Of a stretch of 64,000 nucleotides of DNA, positions 31,292 through 42,048 are shown piece by piece. Origin of the DNA: Schistocerca nitens (taxonomy: Eukaryota; Arthropoda; Insecta; Orthoptera; Acrididae); contig NC_064622.1 of assembly GCF_023898315.1 (NCBI RefSeq), positions 354,559,234 through 354,623,233 on the forward strand, given 5' to 3'. The notes under the pieces are model-generated. The model worked only from the letters and a program-made list of their open reading frames with translations, was not told where the DNA came from and ran no database searches. Numbering within the stretch: the first letter of the stretch is position 1; every line of letters begins with the position of its first letter. The translations under genes were made by a program, and so were the position numbers.

Positions 31292-31453
31292 GCCGGCATG
31301 GTGGCTCAGCGTGTTCGGTCAGAGGGCTGCATGCTCTCTGTAGTAAAAAAACTGAGTCAAGGCATCAACGATCAACTTGAACGGATGTCTTGTGACGTCC
31401 CCACAGACCAAACGCAACGAACTATATCGAACAAAATGGAAAAAGAAAAAACA
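31292..31453 (+). mobile_element. SINE-like family D
   Basis: Starts GCCGGCATGGTGGCTCAGCG and continues GTTCGGTCAGAGGGC, then CTGAGTCAAGGCATCAACGA and AACGCAACGAACTATA. It ends in an A-rich tail. A clearer copy is at 59015-59137. The TAGCTCAGCG-like A-box hints at a tRNA origin. It replaces part of the LINE together with the family B SINE that follows. Confidence 0.7.
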
Positions 31454-31456
31454 ATA

Positions 31457-31620
31457 GCGGTTTAAGGCGCTGCAGTCCTGGAGTGTGCGGCTGGTCCCGG
31501 CGGAGGTTCGAGTCCTCCCTCGGGCATGGGTGTGTGTGTTTGTCCTTAGGATAATTTAAGTAGTGTGTAAGCTTAGCAGTTAAGTCCTATAAGATTTCAC
31601 ATACATTTGAACATTTTTTT
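31457..31620 (+). mobile_element. SINE family B
   Basis: GGTTTAAGGCGCTGCAGTCC, B-box GGAGGTTCGAGTCCTCC, then CGGGCATGGGTGTGTG and a body ending CACATACATTTGAACATTTT. A short internal deletion removes the GGGGACTGATGACC part. It directly follows family D. Confidence 0.85.
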
Positions 31621-32313
31621 GAAGGCAAATGGTCGACTTCGGTTTCTTGTGAGAATTGTAGGAAAGAGTAGTTCACCTGTAAAGCAGACGGCATATAGGA
31701 CACTGGTGCGACCTATTCTTGAGTACTGTGTGAGTGTTTGGAATCCGTACTAGGTCGGATTAAAGCAATTCAAAGGCAGGCTGCTAGATTTGTTACCGGT
31801 AGGTTCGAACCACAAGTAAGTGTTACGGAGATGCTTCGGGAACTCAATTCCTGGAGGGAAGGCGACATTCTTTTCGAAAATGCTATTGAGAAAATTTAGA
31901 TAACTGGCATTTCAAGCTGACTGCCGAACGATTCTAGTGACGTCAGCATACACTGTACGTAATGACCACGACGAAAACATACGAGAAATTAAGGCTCATA
32001 CGGAGGCGTACAGACAGTCGTTTTTCCCTCGCTCTGTTTGCGAGTGGAACAGGAGGGGAAATACGACGGTAGTCTCAAAAGTAAGGTCTCCTTATTTCTT
32101 TATAACTACGTAGACTTGTTTATTTCTAGAATGGTTTACCTCAGTTTACAGCTTGAACATTTAGCTATTTTTCGACATTAGCACCATTTCTGTCGATGCA
32201 TTTTTGTAGACGCTGTGGCAGTTTTTGTATGCCCATGTCATACCAGCTCGCCGCCATGCTGTTGAGAAAGTTATAAACCTCTTCTTTCACCTCGTCGTCG
32301 GAGGTGAATCGCT

Positions 32314-32730
32314 ATGACCACGATTAACGCCGGCAGGTACTGTGAGACACTGAAAAAACGGGCAATTCAGAACCGGAGAAGAGGAATGTTGAGCAAGAGC
32401 GTACACATTCTCGATGACAACGCTCGCCCACACATCGCTCGGCAAACCGTTGCTCTCCTGCAACAGTTTCAGTGGAACATAATCACCCACCCACCTTATA
32501 GTCCTGACTTGGCGCCCAGTGACTATCACCTGTTCCCTAGGTTAAAAGAACATTTGGCCGGAAAGCGATTCTGCTCCGACGACGAGATAAAAGAAGAGGT
32601 TCATAACTTTCTCAACGGCATGGTGGCGAGCTGGTATGACATGGGCATACGAAAACTGCCGGAGCGTCTACAAAAATGCATCGACAGAAATGGTGCTAAT
32701 GTCGAAAAACAGCCAAATGTCAAGCTGTAA
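32314..32730 (+). pseudogene. mariner transposase C-terminal half, open
   Basis: A 138-codon intact frame with LDDNARPHIARQ, ITHPPYSPDLAPSDYHLFPR and the terminal VEKQPNVKL stop. The second and third catalytic aspartates (DDN and PSD) are 34 residues apart, the DD34D spacing of classical mariners. The first catalytic Asp and DNA-binding domains are missing. The reading frame is uninterrupted, and the SINE inserted immediately after the stop codon. Confidence 0.88.
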
Positions 32731-32860
32731 ACTACTTAAAACTAACTAACCTAAGAACGTCACACATATCCATGCCCGAGGCAGGATTCGAACCTGCGAC
32801 CGTAGCGGTCGCGCGGTTCCAGACTGTAGTGCCTACAACCGCTCGGCCACCCCGGCCGGC
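32731..32860 (-). mobile_element. SINE family A, tail-truncated
   Basis: Contains the head (GCCGGC at 32855-32860, A and B boxes) and part of the body, but lacks the GAGCCATTTGAACCA end. AAGCTG occurs on both sides (32722 and 32862). It sits just after the transposase stop codon, in the right arm of the fold-back mariner. Confidence 0.85.
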
Positions 32861-33031
32861 TAAGCTGATGTAAACCATTGTAGAAATAAACAGGTCTATG
32901 TACTTATAAAAAAAATAGGAGACCTTACTTTTGGGATTACCTTCGTAACAAGTAGAGGTACCGGGTACTGTCCGCCACGCACCGTACGGTTACTTGCGGA
33001 GAATCTACGTAGATGTAGATGTAAGGAGTGA

Positions 33032-34115
33032 GAATGGGCAAATGGGAGTGGATGGGTACGAGAAACTTAACAACTACGAATTAATGGACGTGAGCGACTT
33101 ACGGTGAGGAGAGGTTGTGAGAGTGGGAGGTGAGATACATGTTAAGAAGAGCGCGAATATGTCCGCACGCCAACATTCTTGGGAAAATTTTTAAATGTGT
33201 TGAGGAAGGAAGAGTGAAGGAGCTAATAGCCCACACTTTTCAGTCAGAGTATTTTAAAACGTGTGCACATCAGCTTTTTTTGTGCTCAACGTCTTCATTT
33301 CAAATCACGTTCTGGAATGACGCAGGCACCGGATTATACTTTATGTGGTATTACGCACCTCCGTCCGACGGGTAACACCTCCACACCGCCGCTATGGCGT
33401 TTGATAACCTGGATGTTATGTCGGCTAAGTAACGCTTAAATCAGGACGACGCAACTGGGACCTAAACTTCGTTCTTACAAACTACGGTATCTCGACCGCT
33501 TCGCTGCCCCTCTGAGTGGGAAGAAGTAAGATAGGAATAAAACAAGGCACGGAATGAAGTCTATTCTCGCCCAGCGGTTACGAAACTCAGTCCCGGCACG
33601 TCATATCTGAGTCACGTCTGAGTGAGGGCAATCTCCCGCGTTGTTTACCCTGCGTGTCGAGAATAAAGCACGCGACCGTTAGTTGGGGCTGCCTTATTCC
33701 GCTGCCTGTGGACACCGGCACTAAACCAACGCTTATCTCACTGACCGCTGAATGTTAAGAGAGGGAGTTCGGTACCCATCTTTCAAACCTTCCACAGAAA
33801 TTCAACTCTACTACAATTTACGCACGTCCACTTACCAAATATTGGTCGTCCCACTTAATAAAAAAGATGTAGAATTGGTAATTGAGTGTAAGATATATAG
33901 CTTAAACTCCACAATCGTGATATAGCACAGCAGGGCACATTCATCAACAATGAAGGAAGTAGCTTGCTGTGCGCCAGCGTCACTTCTATTCGACTTCTCT
34001 TGCGTGCATCTTGAGTACAGTTTTTATTGATTACAGAATTCCCATACACTTCTAGAAATGATTTCCCGTTATTCCCCTACACCTCTAGTTTAGCCTGTTT
34101 TAGCAATACGTTGTT
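33032..34115. other. unannotated stretch
   Basis: The first 110 bp are purine-rich (see 28550-28902). The rest contains no recognised family or coding signal. Confidence 0.4.
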
Positions 34116-34306
34116 GGTTCAAATGGCTCTGAGCACTATGGGATTTAACTTCTGAGGTCATCAGTCCCCTAGAACTTAAAACTACGTAATCCTAACCTAA
34201 GGATATCACACACATCCATGCCCGAGGCAGGATTCGAACCTGCGACCGTAGTGGTCGCGCGGTTCCAGACTGAAGCGCCTAGAACCGCTCGGCCAAGTCG
34301 TCCGGC
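34116..34306 (-). mobile_element. SINE family A
   Basis: Complete from GGTTCAAATGGCTCTGAGC to CCGGC, B-box present. The TSD is not certain. It is followed by a C run (34332-34348). Confidence 0.88.
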
Positions 34307-34773
34307 GCTGGTTCGTTGATTCCGGCCGCCGCCCCCCCCCCCCCCCCCAGGAAAATTTCTGCGGACGCCTATCCTTGTATGAAATTTCGCCTACTGTTGC
34401 CCGGCACGCTTTTGTTTTAATTTTAGACATGCTCTCTATATTGTGCTCATTACAAATATTCGTAGGAAAGTTGTCTAATGGCACGTTTACGGAATTGCGG
34501 TGCGAAAAAAAAATATTGCTAAAAATAGCAACTCCAATGTTACCACGTTATCACAGCGCCTCTATTGTTAATCCGCACATGAGTCCTTATAATTCAAATG
34601 ACAGATGCAAGAAATCATCATGTTGTGGCATCCTCTGAACGTGGATGACGTTTTTGTAAGGACATGGGCGGCTTACCACGGCTTTAATGTAAGCCCTCCG
34701 CTGCTGACGTACGGCATTCGAGTGAAGTGGTGACCACGTGCCGGTCGTTTGTATCCACTCAAAGCGGTACATA

Positions 34774-35040
34774 CACTGAGGTGATAAAAGTCATAGGATA
34801 TCTCCTAATATCGTGTCGTACTTCCTATTATCCGGCATACTGCAGCAACTCGACGTGGTAGGGACTCAACAACTCTTTGTAAATCCCCCGCAGAAACATT
34901 TAACCATGCTGTCTCTATAGCCATCCATAATTGTGAAAGTGTTGCCGGTGCAGACTTTTGTACATGAACTGACCTCTCGATTATGTCCCATAAATGTTCG
35001 GTGGGATTCATGTCGGGAGAGCTGGATGGCCAAATCATTC
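34774..35040 (-). pseudogene. Tc1-type transposase C-terminus with 3' TIR
   Basis: The minus frame reads MIWPSSSPDMNPTEHLWDII, then LSQLWMAIETAWLNVSAGDL, ESLPRRVAAVC and the terminal STTRY stop. The TIR CACTGAGGTGATAAAAGTCA starts at 34774 after TA. The Glu in NPTEHLW is the third catalytic residue. Everything upstream is missing; sequence of a different element begins at about 35041. Confidence 0.85.
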
Positions 35041-35149
35041 AGCTCTAACTGTTCAGAACGCTTTTCAAACCAACCGCGAACAGTTGTGGCTGTTTTTCGA
35101 ACTACAAATTGGGCCCACTCATTCAAGATGTCGCGAACGCGAAACAGGA

Positions 35150-35530
35150 TGTCTATTTCAACATTCTCGGTGACCAAGTGTTGCCCTTTCTTCTATATCT
35201 TCATGATGAGTTTGCTGCGGATACTCTCATCTTCCAAGATGGCAATACCCGTGTCCAAAAGGCTGCGCATTCGTTCCAGATCTGACCGCAACTCTACTGT
35301 CCCTATAACCCGACCTCAATCGCACAGAAACTGTAGGGACTATCTGAAACAATGGCTGAAACGTATCTGTCAACATACCTGCAATTTGGTAGGACTACAG
35401 GACCTAATCATCAATGAGTGGCTTCATCTGGATACGACATGCCTCAAGAAATTTGTAGCCTCTTTTCCTCACCATATCTGGGCCACTATCAAGACTAGAG
35501 ACAGTGTCACGTGGTATTAACATGATATCT
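35150..35530 (+). pseudogene. Tc1-type transposase, C-terminal part of another family
   Basis: Plus frames give VLPFLLYLHDEF, LIFQDGNTRVQKAAH (second catalytic Asp), and, after frameshifts, AETYLSTYLQF and a CSLFSSPYLGHYQD C-terminal part. Stops are frequent. Neither TIR was found with confidence. Confidence 0.6.
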
Positions 35531-36850
35531 CCTAGTGGTGATTTTTAACGGTGTGCTTATAATGAACATTCAAAGGAAATAATGGACATAACATAGTTTT
35601 CTGTCGACGTTAAGTCCTTTGAGCTTTTCAGTTCACAAATATAGTTTTTCCACAGGCATCGAGTTCAATTAGTAATTTATTTCTGAGCAACATGTGTGTC
35701 CGACATAACAGTCGTAACAAAATCAGCCGGGATTTAACAGCCGAAGTCCCGACATCAGTAGCGCCCTAACTACTGCCCACCACTTCAAAAATGGTTCAAA
35801 TGGCTCTGAGCACTACGGGACTTAACTTCTGAGGTCATCAGTCCCCTAGAACTTAGAACTACTTAAGCCTAAGGACATCATACACATGCATGTCCGAGGC
35901 AGGATTCGAATCTGCGGCCGTAGCGGCCCACCACTTCGTTTGATCTTGTAACGAAGTACGCTCAGCAGACCATTCTACACTGTTGGAGAAGAGGAAACCT
36001 ATCGCAAAAACGTTGCAAACGAACTTCCACCAATATCAGGCTGTCACAGTCTGCAAAAATACAGGCGTTTTGCAACACCAGTGGCTGAATCTGGCGCGTC
36101 AATTTCTTGCCATAAAATTGTGTGTCATTGCTATTGATTAAATCCAGACCTTTGTGAGAAACGTATAAGAAGTGATATGAGTCCACAATTTATCGTATAT
36201 CCTCGAACAGGATGCCTTGAGGGCTGTTTCGTTGTATCGCATGCTTTCCCCATTACTTTGAAAATCCTTTTACTGTAAAAATCTTATATCACAAAGTGTT
36301 TCAGATTGAACCTTATCAGCCGTTACGTCTCCGTTATACTTAGCCAGCGCCATCTTCGGAATATCAGAACGGCCTTTATCTGAGTTTCCACTTAATGTTG
36401 ATCGCATATTTATGAAATAAGAGTTTTCGGGGAGTTTGGTAACAGGTGCAAGATTTTACGAAGCGTAACGAAAGAACCGTATAGGCTGGCAGCATTTGCA
36501 AGAAGATTGCTGTATGAATTATTCAGCGCCCAGGACGGAAAGTTATTGGAATGCAATGTAGAGGTTGATGGGGTTCTGCATAATCCGTGTGGTGTGTTGC
36601 TACCCGCGCACATTACCAGAACTCCCGCGCAGCTTCCCAGCAGCTCAGCTGTGTTAATCCGGCACTCATTACACCGCTCCCAGATTGGAGACGGATTCCT
36701 GTTAAGTTTACGTGACTTCTTCTTGAGCTACGCTTTGCTGTTACGTCTATAAAAGAGGACTGGCGCAGAACGTAATACAGTGATAATCCTATGTTGAACT
36801 ACGTCCCCGTGCACCTAGATCAGAACATGGTATTGTATTTTGTACACTGG
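35531..36850. other. unannotated stretch containing one SINE
   Basis: Apart from the SINE at 35787-35925 nothing is recognised. Frames at 36410-36613 and 36507-36752 have no motif. Confidence 0.4.
35787..35925 (-). mobile_element. SINE family A, 5' truncated
   Basis: The tail and body are complete; the head stops just beyond the B-box (GATTCGAATCTGC on plus). It is flanked by the perfect 12-bp duplication GCCCACCACTTC (35775-35786 and 35926-35937), so the truncation happened during insertion. Confidence 0.92.
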
Positions 36851-36899
36851 AGTACTAACACATAACTAGCGGATCGGTATGTCCACCATCGTGCATCAC

Positions 36900-37274
36900 A
36901 CAGCAGTCTATGCGTCTCCGTGTCCTCCTTGAAATCCTTTTTCTTATCAGCATGACAATGGACCGTCACAAAGCAGCAACTGTGAGGGAATGGTCTGTGG
37001 AAAATAATAGTCCTGAAACTGACTGGGCTGCCCAGAGACCCATTCTGAGCCCAATGGAACACTTTTGGAATGAACTAGAAGGTCGACTTCACTCCAGACC
37101 CCAGTGTCTAAAATCACTATCTTCTCTAGTTTCGGCTCTTTAGGAAGAATGGGCTGCCACTCCTCCACAGACTTTGAGATATGTCACTGAAAGTGTCTCC
37201 GGCCGAGTTAAAGCTGTCATAATGAAGAAGGGTGGGCATACACCATACTAATGTCCAATTTTGATCAGACAGTG
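36900..37274 (+). pseudogene. Tc1-type transposase C-terminal fragment
   Basis: Translation MDRHKAATVREWSVENN, then TDWAAQRPILSPMEHFWNEL with the third catalytic Glu, and EEWAATPPQTLRYVTESVSG, KAVIMKKGGHTPY stop. This is the normal C-terminal order. The right TIR is suggested by TTGATCAGACAGTG at about 37261-37274. Confidence 0.82.
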
Positions 37275-37389
37275 TCTAAGCTCAAACTCTGCTGCGTATC
37301 CCAAAAGACCCCATAACCCAAGCAAGACAGGATATCGTACACTGAAGAGGTTACATATAAAAATTATGTATCCAGCGGATCCGTATACG

Positions 37390-38340
37390 CACCATATATG
37401 TACGAGTAACATTCAATAAGTAATGCAATACATTTTTCTTCTTGACCAGTTTCGGTTGAAAAAATGCAGAATTCGTTGTGGAACATGGTAGAATATTGTC
37501 GCTTCAGCCCCTTCACTATCACGAAATTCTGATAGTTGGTGGCGTTGTATGCGCAGCCCTCAACGGAGGTGCGTTGCAAGCAAAGAGATGTCATTGAACT
37601 TCTTTTGAAGGAAAACCACAACATCGAAAATATTCATAGGCACTTGAAGACTGTCTAAGAAGATCTGGCAGTGAACACAAGTAAGGTGTGTTGTTGGGCG
37701 AGGAGTCTGTCATCATCGCAAAACGGACGCCCTGACCTGTCCGATCTCCAACGTGCCGGCCGGCCGCACACAACTGTCACTCCTGCAATATTGGAACGTG
37801 CGGACACTCTCATTCGAGGTGACAGACAGATCGCAGTCAAACAGCCCCATGACAACGCAAGACCTCACACAATCCTACGCACCCAACAGGAGCTCACAAA
37901 ACTGGACTGTTCTTCCTCATCCATCCTACAGCCCGAAACTCCCATATATTGACTTCCATCTGTTTAGGCCAATGGAGGATGCACTCCGTGGGAAACAGTG
38001 CGTAAATGATGTTGAGGATATTGATACAGCAAAACGTTGGCTCGGACATCGTCCAGTAGAGTGGTGCCATATGGTCATACATGGCCTCCCAGCATTGAAT
38101 GGAGGTTATGCTGAAACTGGACTGTTCTTCCTCATCCATCCTACAGCCCAAAACTCCCATCTTCCCACTTCCATCTGTTTAGCCCAATGAAGGATGCACT
38201 CCGTGGGATCAGTGCGTAAATGATGATGAGGATATTAATACAACAAGACGTTGACTCGGACATCGTCCAGTAGAGTGGTGCCATATGGCGATACACGGCT
38301 TCCCAGCATTGAATGGAGGTTATGTTGAAAACGGTTCTAC
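37390..38340 (+). mobile_element. mariner relic with internal duplication
   Basis: The TIR-like start AACATTCAATAAGTAATGCA is at 37408. It is followed by QRDVIELLLKENHNIENIHR (HTH), GRPDLSDLQRAGRPHTTV linker and ILERADTLIRGDRQIAVKQ. A deletion then runs directly to PHDNARPHTILRTQQELTKL. The third catalytic region survives twice (YSPKLPSSHFHLF in the second copy) because of a 216-bp tandem duplication. Not functional. Confidence 0.8.
37898..38329. repeat. 216-bp tandem duplication in mariner
   Basis: Copy 1 is 37898-38113 and copy 2 is 38114-38329. They share AAACTGGACTGTTCTTCCTC at the start and GGAGGTTATGYTGAAA at the end. They differ by scattered substitutions and a few small indels. The duplication covers the DD-third-Asp region and the following C-terminal helices. 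Confidence 0.9.
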
Positions 38341-38439
38341 AGTTAAAAGAGTGGCGAATAATATGGTGTATTGGAATCCCTAATAAAACCAACCTGCTTT
38401 CAGAAAAAAGTAACATGTTCTACAACTTACTTTACGCCC

Positions 38440-39170
38440 CTAGTATGTGCCATAAACAGAGAAAAAGATGTCTCGATGTCCTGCTTGGCACACTGTGAAT
38501 CATCTCAGAAGCTGTGCTTCGAAAGGCTTTCTCAACATCTCTGCTCAGTTCTTCAGTCGTCTTGTATGGGCATTCGTGGAACTTGATCATAATAAGTTGT
38601 CTGATGTTGTGAGGACGTCATGGTCGCTATTTCAATGGGGCTGGAGACGTTGCTTCACATCGCCCAATCCAGTGCCCTCGAAATTGTTCACCAAGGATCC
38701 TACGCACCTGAATAGCAAAATGTGCTGAACCACCATCCTGTTTAACAAAACATGACCCATCGTTCCCTTGTCTCTTAGCTGTGTTAAACACTTTCTCAAC
38801 AAGTCCAAATAAGAATTTACATTCAGAAACTCTTAAAAAATATGGTGCAAACAGGACAGTCTTGTCCAGCCCATAAAATAAGGCTTGTTCATTTCCAGAT
38901 CTTGCAGGTAATCAGTATTCTACTCAAGTCAGGAAACCACATTCCTTCTGAGTGGATTGCAATATATTTGTCAGCAAATAGTACTCTTGAGAGAGTCACA
39001 GCGTTTGGAAACAAAGAACGCCACGCTGCAACTCGCCAACCCATGGCGTTGTCAGGTAGTTCGTTGACAAACACCGGTCTAAATGCTTTCGTTTTCAAAT
39101 CGTTTTTAATGTAGTCATACATTTTGACTATGGTGCTTGAACTTCAGGTGCTCTTTTTCGTCTGGATTCC
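38440..39170 (-). pseudogene. mariner/IS630-like transposase relic
   Basis: In minus-strand order: DDLKTKAFRPVFVNELPDN-like, VLFADKYIAIHSEGMWFPDL (first catalytic region), ILWAGQDCP, then KQDGGSAHFAIQVRRILGEQ, FRGHWIGRCEA and FHECPYKTTEELSRDVEKAF. The pattern QDG-x-x-AHFA with a GHWIGR insert resembles DD41D-type proteins. The PRSPDLTP region is lost, and several frameshifts occur. Limits are approximate. Confidence 0.68.
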
Positions 39171-39424
39171 ACTGAAGACTGCTTGGTTGATCGAGCGACT
39201 GACACAAGTTCCCTCGCGTTTTCTTATGTCCCTCACTGCCTGAAAGAAACGAAAATCACTCCCAATGAAACACGGTTTCTTTGCGAGATGGGGCACTGAC
39301 ATAGCGATCTCTATACGTAACCATTATTTCTGTTATTGTTTGCCTTATCTGGGGACTTTCGCGCACCTACACAGACGCCACTAATCGTTACTCCACAGTG
39401 TAACTGTGCCCGCTCACATCAGTC

Positions 39425-40181
39425 GTGGTTTCACTTCTTCTTCATTCTTCTTCACGCGATCAGGCCCAGAGGACCGCGCGCACCACAGTTAGAGCTCTCC
39501 ATCCGTCTCTGTCTTCTGCTATCTGTCTCCAGTTTTCCGTGACTTCCAGCTGCAACAGGTCTTCTCTCACTCCATCGATCCACCTCTTTCTAGGTCTTCC
39601 TACTGGTCTGCTGCCTGACGGGATCCAGTCCATTGCGATTTTGGGCCATCTTGTTGCCTCCATTCTAACAACATGTCCAGCCCATTGCAGTCTTTTGCTT
39701 CTCATCACTCCCATGATGTTAGGCTCCTTGTACAGCTCTTCTAATTCAGTGTTATGGCGTCTTCTCCATTCTCCAGTAGTCTGATCTCTGACTGGTCCAA
39801 ATATTTTCCTGAGGACTTTCCTTTCAAATGTTAGCAGTCGCTTAAGGTCTTGTTTTCGAGTGCTCCAGGTTTGAGAACCATAAAGTACTACTGGCATTAT
39901 TAATGTCTTATACAACCGTAGCTTTAGTTGTTGCGAGACACTTCTACATTTTAATATAGGGTCTAGAGAGTGAATCTGTTTCCCGCCTGCAGTCGTGCTT
40001 TTATCTCTGCTTCAGTTGATGTTACTTCTGTAAAAAATGATCCAAGGTATTTGAACTCTTTCACATGTTTATACCTGGTGTTGTTCACTATTAAATCTTG
40101 AGAGTTCTGGATCTTTCTTCCTTTCTTCGTGGTTTCACTATCGAAACAATATGACACTAAACCAAAACAATGCAATACCAA
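39425..40181 (-). mobile_element. LINE C-terminal region (family of 61045-62290)
   Basis: Minus frames: NNTRYKHVKEFKYLGSFFTE, AEIKARLQAGNRFTL, then MYKTLIMPVVLYGSQTWSTR, LLTFERKVLRKIFGPV, NIMGVMRSKRLQWAGHVVRM and GRPRKRWIDGVREDLLQLEV. These follow the FADD box in RT order. The 3' end is GGCCTGATCGCGTGAAGAAG plus a GAA-rich tail. One frameshift separates the two frames near 39950. The FADD box and 5' part are missing. Confidence 0.85.
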
Positions 40182-40682
40182 GAATAATGCTTTTCCTTCG
40201 CTTCAGAGAAGTAATACCACTGACAAAAACTAGTTATTCCCCCCACTGTACAAAATCAAGAAGGTACGGGGAATTCTCGGATTCCCTGCACTCGTAAGAA
40301 AAGCACTTTACTTAATCTGACAGAAGAAGAAAAATTGCGTACATCTACATTCGCCAAACAAAAGGACATGTACAAGGAGGCGCGAAACATGTGATGTTAA
40401 GTGTGTCTCTTGGTTGATGTAACAGGAATCTTGAATACGAAAAGGTACGTAGAACGCCAGACAACCAGCTTTAGCAAGTTGCGTGCTACGTTGAAATAGG
40501 TGTTCGAGCTGACTACAAAACATTTTGAAACAGTTGGATGCAAACATCTTCATAAATTATCGTGTTTGTGTGTGCTGTACAAGAATTAACACTAAATATA
40601 AGACGAAAACTTTCTAAAACGTTCAGATATCCTTATAATTACCAAAACATTTTAATTCATAAAACTGAATCATGTACAAAAC
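40182..40682. other. unannotated stretch
   Basis: No repeat or gene recognised. Confidence 0.4.
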
Positions 40683-40695
40683 TATTCTTGTGTTT

Positions 40696-40884
40696 GCCGG
40701 CCGCAGTAGCCAAGCGGTTCTAGGCGCTTCAGTCTGGAACCGCGCGACCGCTACGGTCGCAGGTTCGAATCCTGCCTCGGGCATGGATGTGTGTGTTGTC
40801 CTTAGGTTAGTTAGGTTTAAGGAGTTCTAAGTTCTAGGGGACTGATGACCACAGATGTTAAGTCCCATAGTGCTCAGAGCCATT
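40696..40884 (+). mobile_element. SINE family A
   Basis: Complete from GCCGGCCGCAGTAGCCAAGC to CAGAGCCATT. TSD TATTCTTGTGTTT (40683-40695) and TATTCTTCTGTTT (40885-40897), 12 of 13. Confidence 0.93.
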
Positions 40885-40897
40885 TATTCTTCTGTTT

Positions 40898-41479
40898 AGT
40901 AGGATATCCTAAGATAAGGAAACTGTCGGCAACGTTTGAAGAACTCCTAGTGATTCATGAATAATCACCACTTCAGCGTAGGAGAAAAAAAAATTGCTAA
41001 TTCGGATTTTAGAGCGGTTGATAAAATTTCATTTTCGTTTTGACATATAAAGGTAAAAACTGTCTTCATCCCCAAATTACTTGCATTAAGTAACATAATA
41101 AACTATAAGACTGAGTGAGTGCCCTCCAGGCATTTAGGCGCGGTTCTCACTGAGGGAGTGCGATATGCGATACGACACCTTGCAATAAAGGCCACGCAAC
41201 GCGACGCTTTACCGGCGCGAAACTCGCGTCACTGGGACGATACAATGTGCGACGACATACGCGATGCGGCTCGCAATACGACAAGCAACAAGACAGCACG
41301 AATCACGTTTCCGTTTCAGCTTTATCTGCAATCAGTAGCTTTTCTGGAGAGGACATTATTGTGGCTTATCGTTATTTAAACGGAAGCTCAAAAATCTGAA
41401 AACCAAAAGAAGATACTGGGCGCAACTGTATGATGCTATAAATATGAAACATAGTTCAGCTGTGGTTCATTGTGAGATC
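40898..41479. other. unannotated stretch, CpG-rich centre
   Basis: 41130-41300 is CpG-dense with repeated GCGA words. It may be a MITE interior or other repeat. No boundaries or coding support were found. Confidence 0.35.
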
Positions 41480-41941
41480 TTTCTCTTTCGTTAGTGCCTG
41501 AGTTCCGCTTTCTGCGCAGGGTGGCCGAGCGGTTCTAGGCGCTACAATCTGGAACCGAGTGTAAGTCCCATAGTGCTCAGAGCCATTTGAACCATTTTTT
41601 CTGCTCAGGGTCGGCGTGGTTAAGTAGGATTTGGCGTGTTTCATTTTAAGGGGTGGCCGGATGTCCTTCCTGCCGCCACGCCATACCCTCCGGGACGGAA
41701 TGAGTGTACCCCAGCTGTCTGCGTCTAGTGTAATTCATGAAATAGTGCGAACGTGTTACAAATGTCTGCGATGCGTGTAACTGATGTGGGACGTGCGGAC
41801 CAGCCCGGTATTCACCTAGTGGGATGTGGAAAACAGCCTAAAACCACATCCAGGCTGGCCAGCACACCGGCCCTCGTCGTTAATCGGCCGGGCGGATTCG
41901 ATCCGCGGCCGGGGCGCCTACCCTAGTTCATAAGCAGCGCT
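41480..41941 (-). mobile_element. SINE family F, 5' truncated, split by a SINE A remnant
   Basis: From GTCGGCGTGGTTAAGTAGG (41610) onward it matches the copy at 12101-12503: GGGGTGGCCGGATG, CCTTCCTGCCGCCAC, GACCAGCCCGGTATT and GGATTCGATCCGCGGCC. It stops at AAGCAGCGC, short of the head tip. The tail side is interrupted by the element at 41521-41598. Confidence 0.87.
41521..41598 (+). mobile_element. SINE family A with large internal deletion
   Basis: Only the first ~50 bp of the head (GGCCGAGCGGTTCTAGGCGC) and the last ~35 bp (GTCCCATAGTGCTCAGAGCC) remain, joined at GAGTGTAAGTC. Flanks TTTCTGCGCAGGG and TTTCTGCTCAGGG look like a TSD. The B-box is gone. Confidence 0.82.
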
Positions 41942-42048
41942 TCATTCTCAGAATGAGTCCAGATAGTTTCCACCGTTTGTAGCAACTGGTAGTCAGCTAT
42001 TCTGACAAAACAGAACGCAAATTTCAACTTGCTATCTCTCCTCCTGGT

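Larger units (their letters stand above)
32072..32937. mobile_element. fold-back mariner (inverted 3' duplicate)
   Basis: TIR tips follow TA on both sides: GTCTCAAAAGTAAGGTCTCC on the left and, in complement, ATCCCAAAAGTAAGGTCTCC on the right. The left arm 32072-32303 is not a normal 5' end. It is the reverse complement of the coding 3' end and right terminus (32570 to 32937), including the stretch coding FLNGMVASWYDMGI. Between the arms lies the central catalytic coding part in plus orientation. The N-terminal half of the transposase is therefore replaced by an inverted copy of the C-terminal end. Confidence 0.88.
30592..33031 (+). mobile_element. CR1/Jockey-like LINE, broken by SINEs and a mariner
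   Basis: The plus frames give MDLQNYRPISITSICCRILE, NQHGFRKHN, FLHFRKEFDTVPHFSL (RT motif with Asp), GVSQGCVTGSLLFSMYIKNL, LREFADDAVVYG (FADD box) and WQLALNVRKCK. Similarity resumes after the SINE pair with TAYRTLVRPILEYCVSVWNP and continues to 3' UTR text ending in short GATGTA repeats at about 33031. In-frame stops occur (HGFRKHN stop, FSL stop). The same family, in better state, is at 48811-51091. The 5' end is truncated. Confidence 0.87.

Noticed and set aside
34332-34348. C run, and G runs at 5312-5323, 42997-43013 and 55721-55736, as G-quadruplex regulatory sites
   Set aside because: Single homopolymer runs without the four spaced G tracts of a typical motif; in or near transposon relics and likely slippage products.
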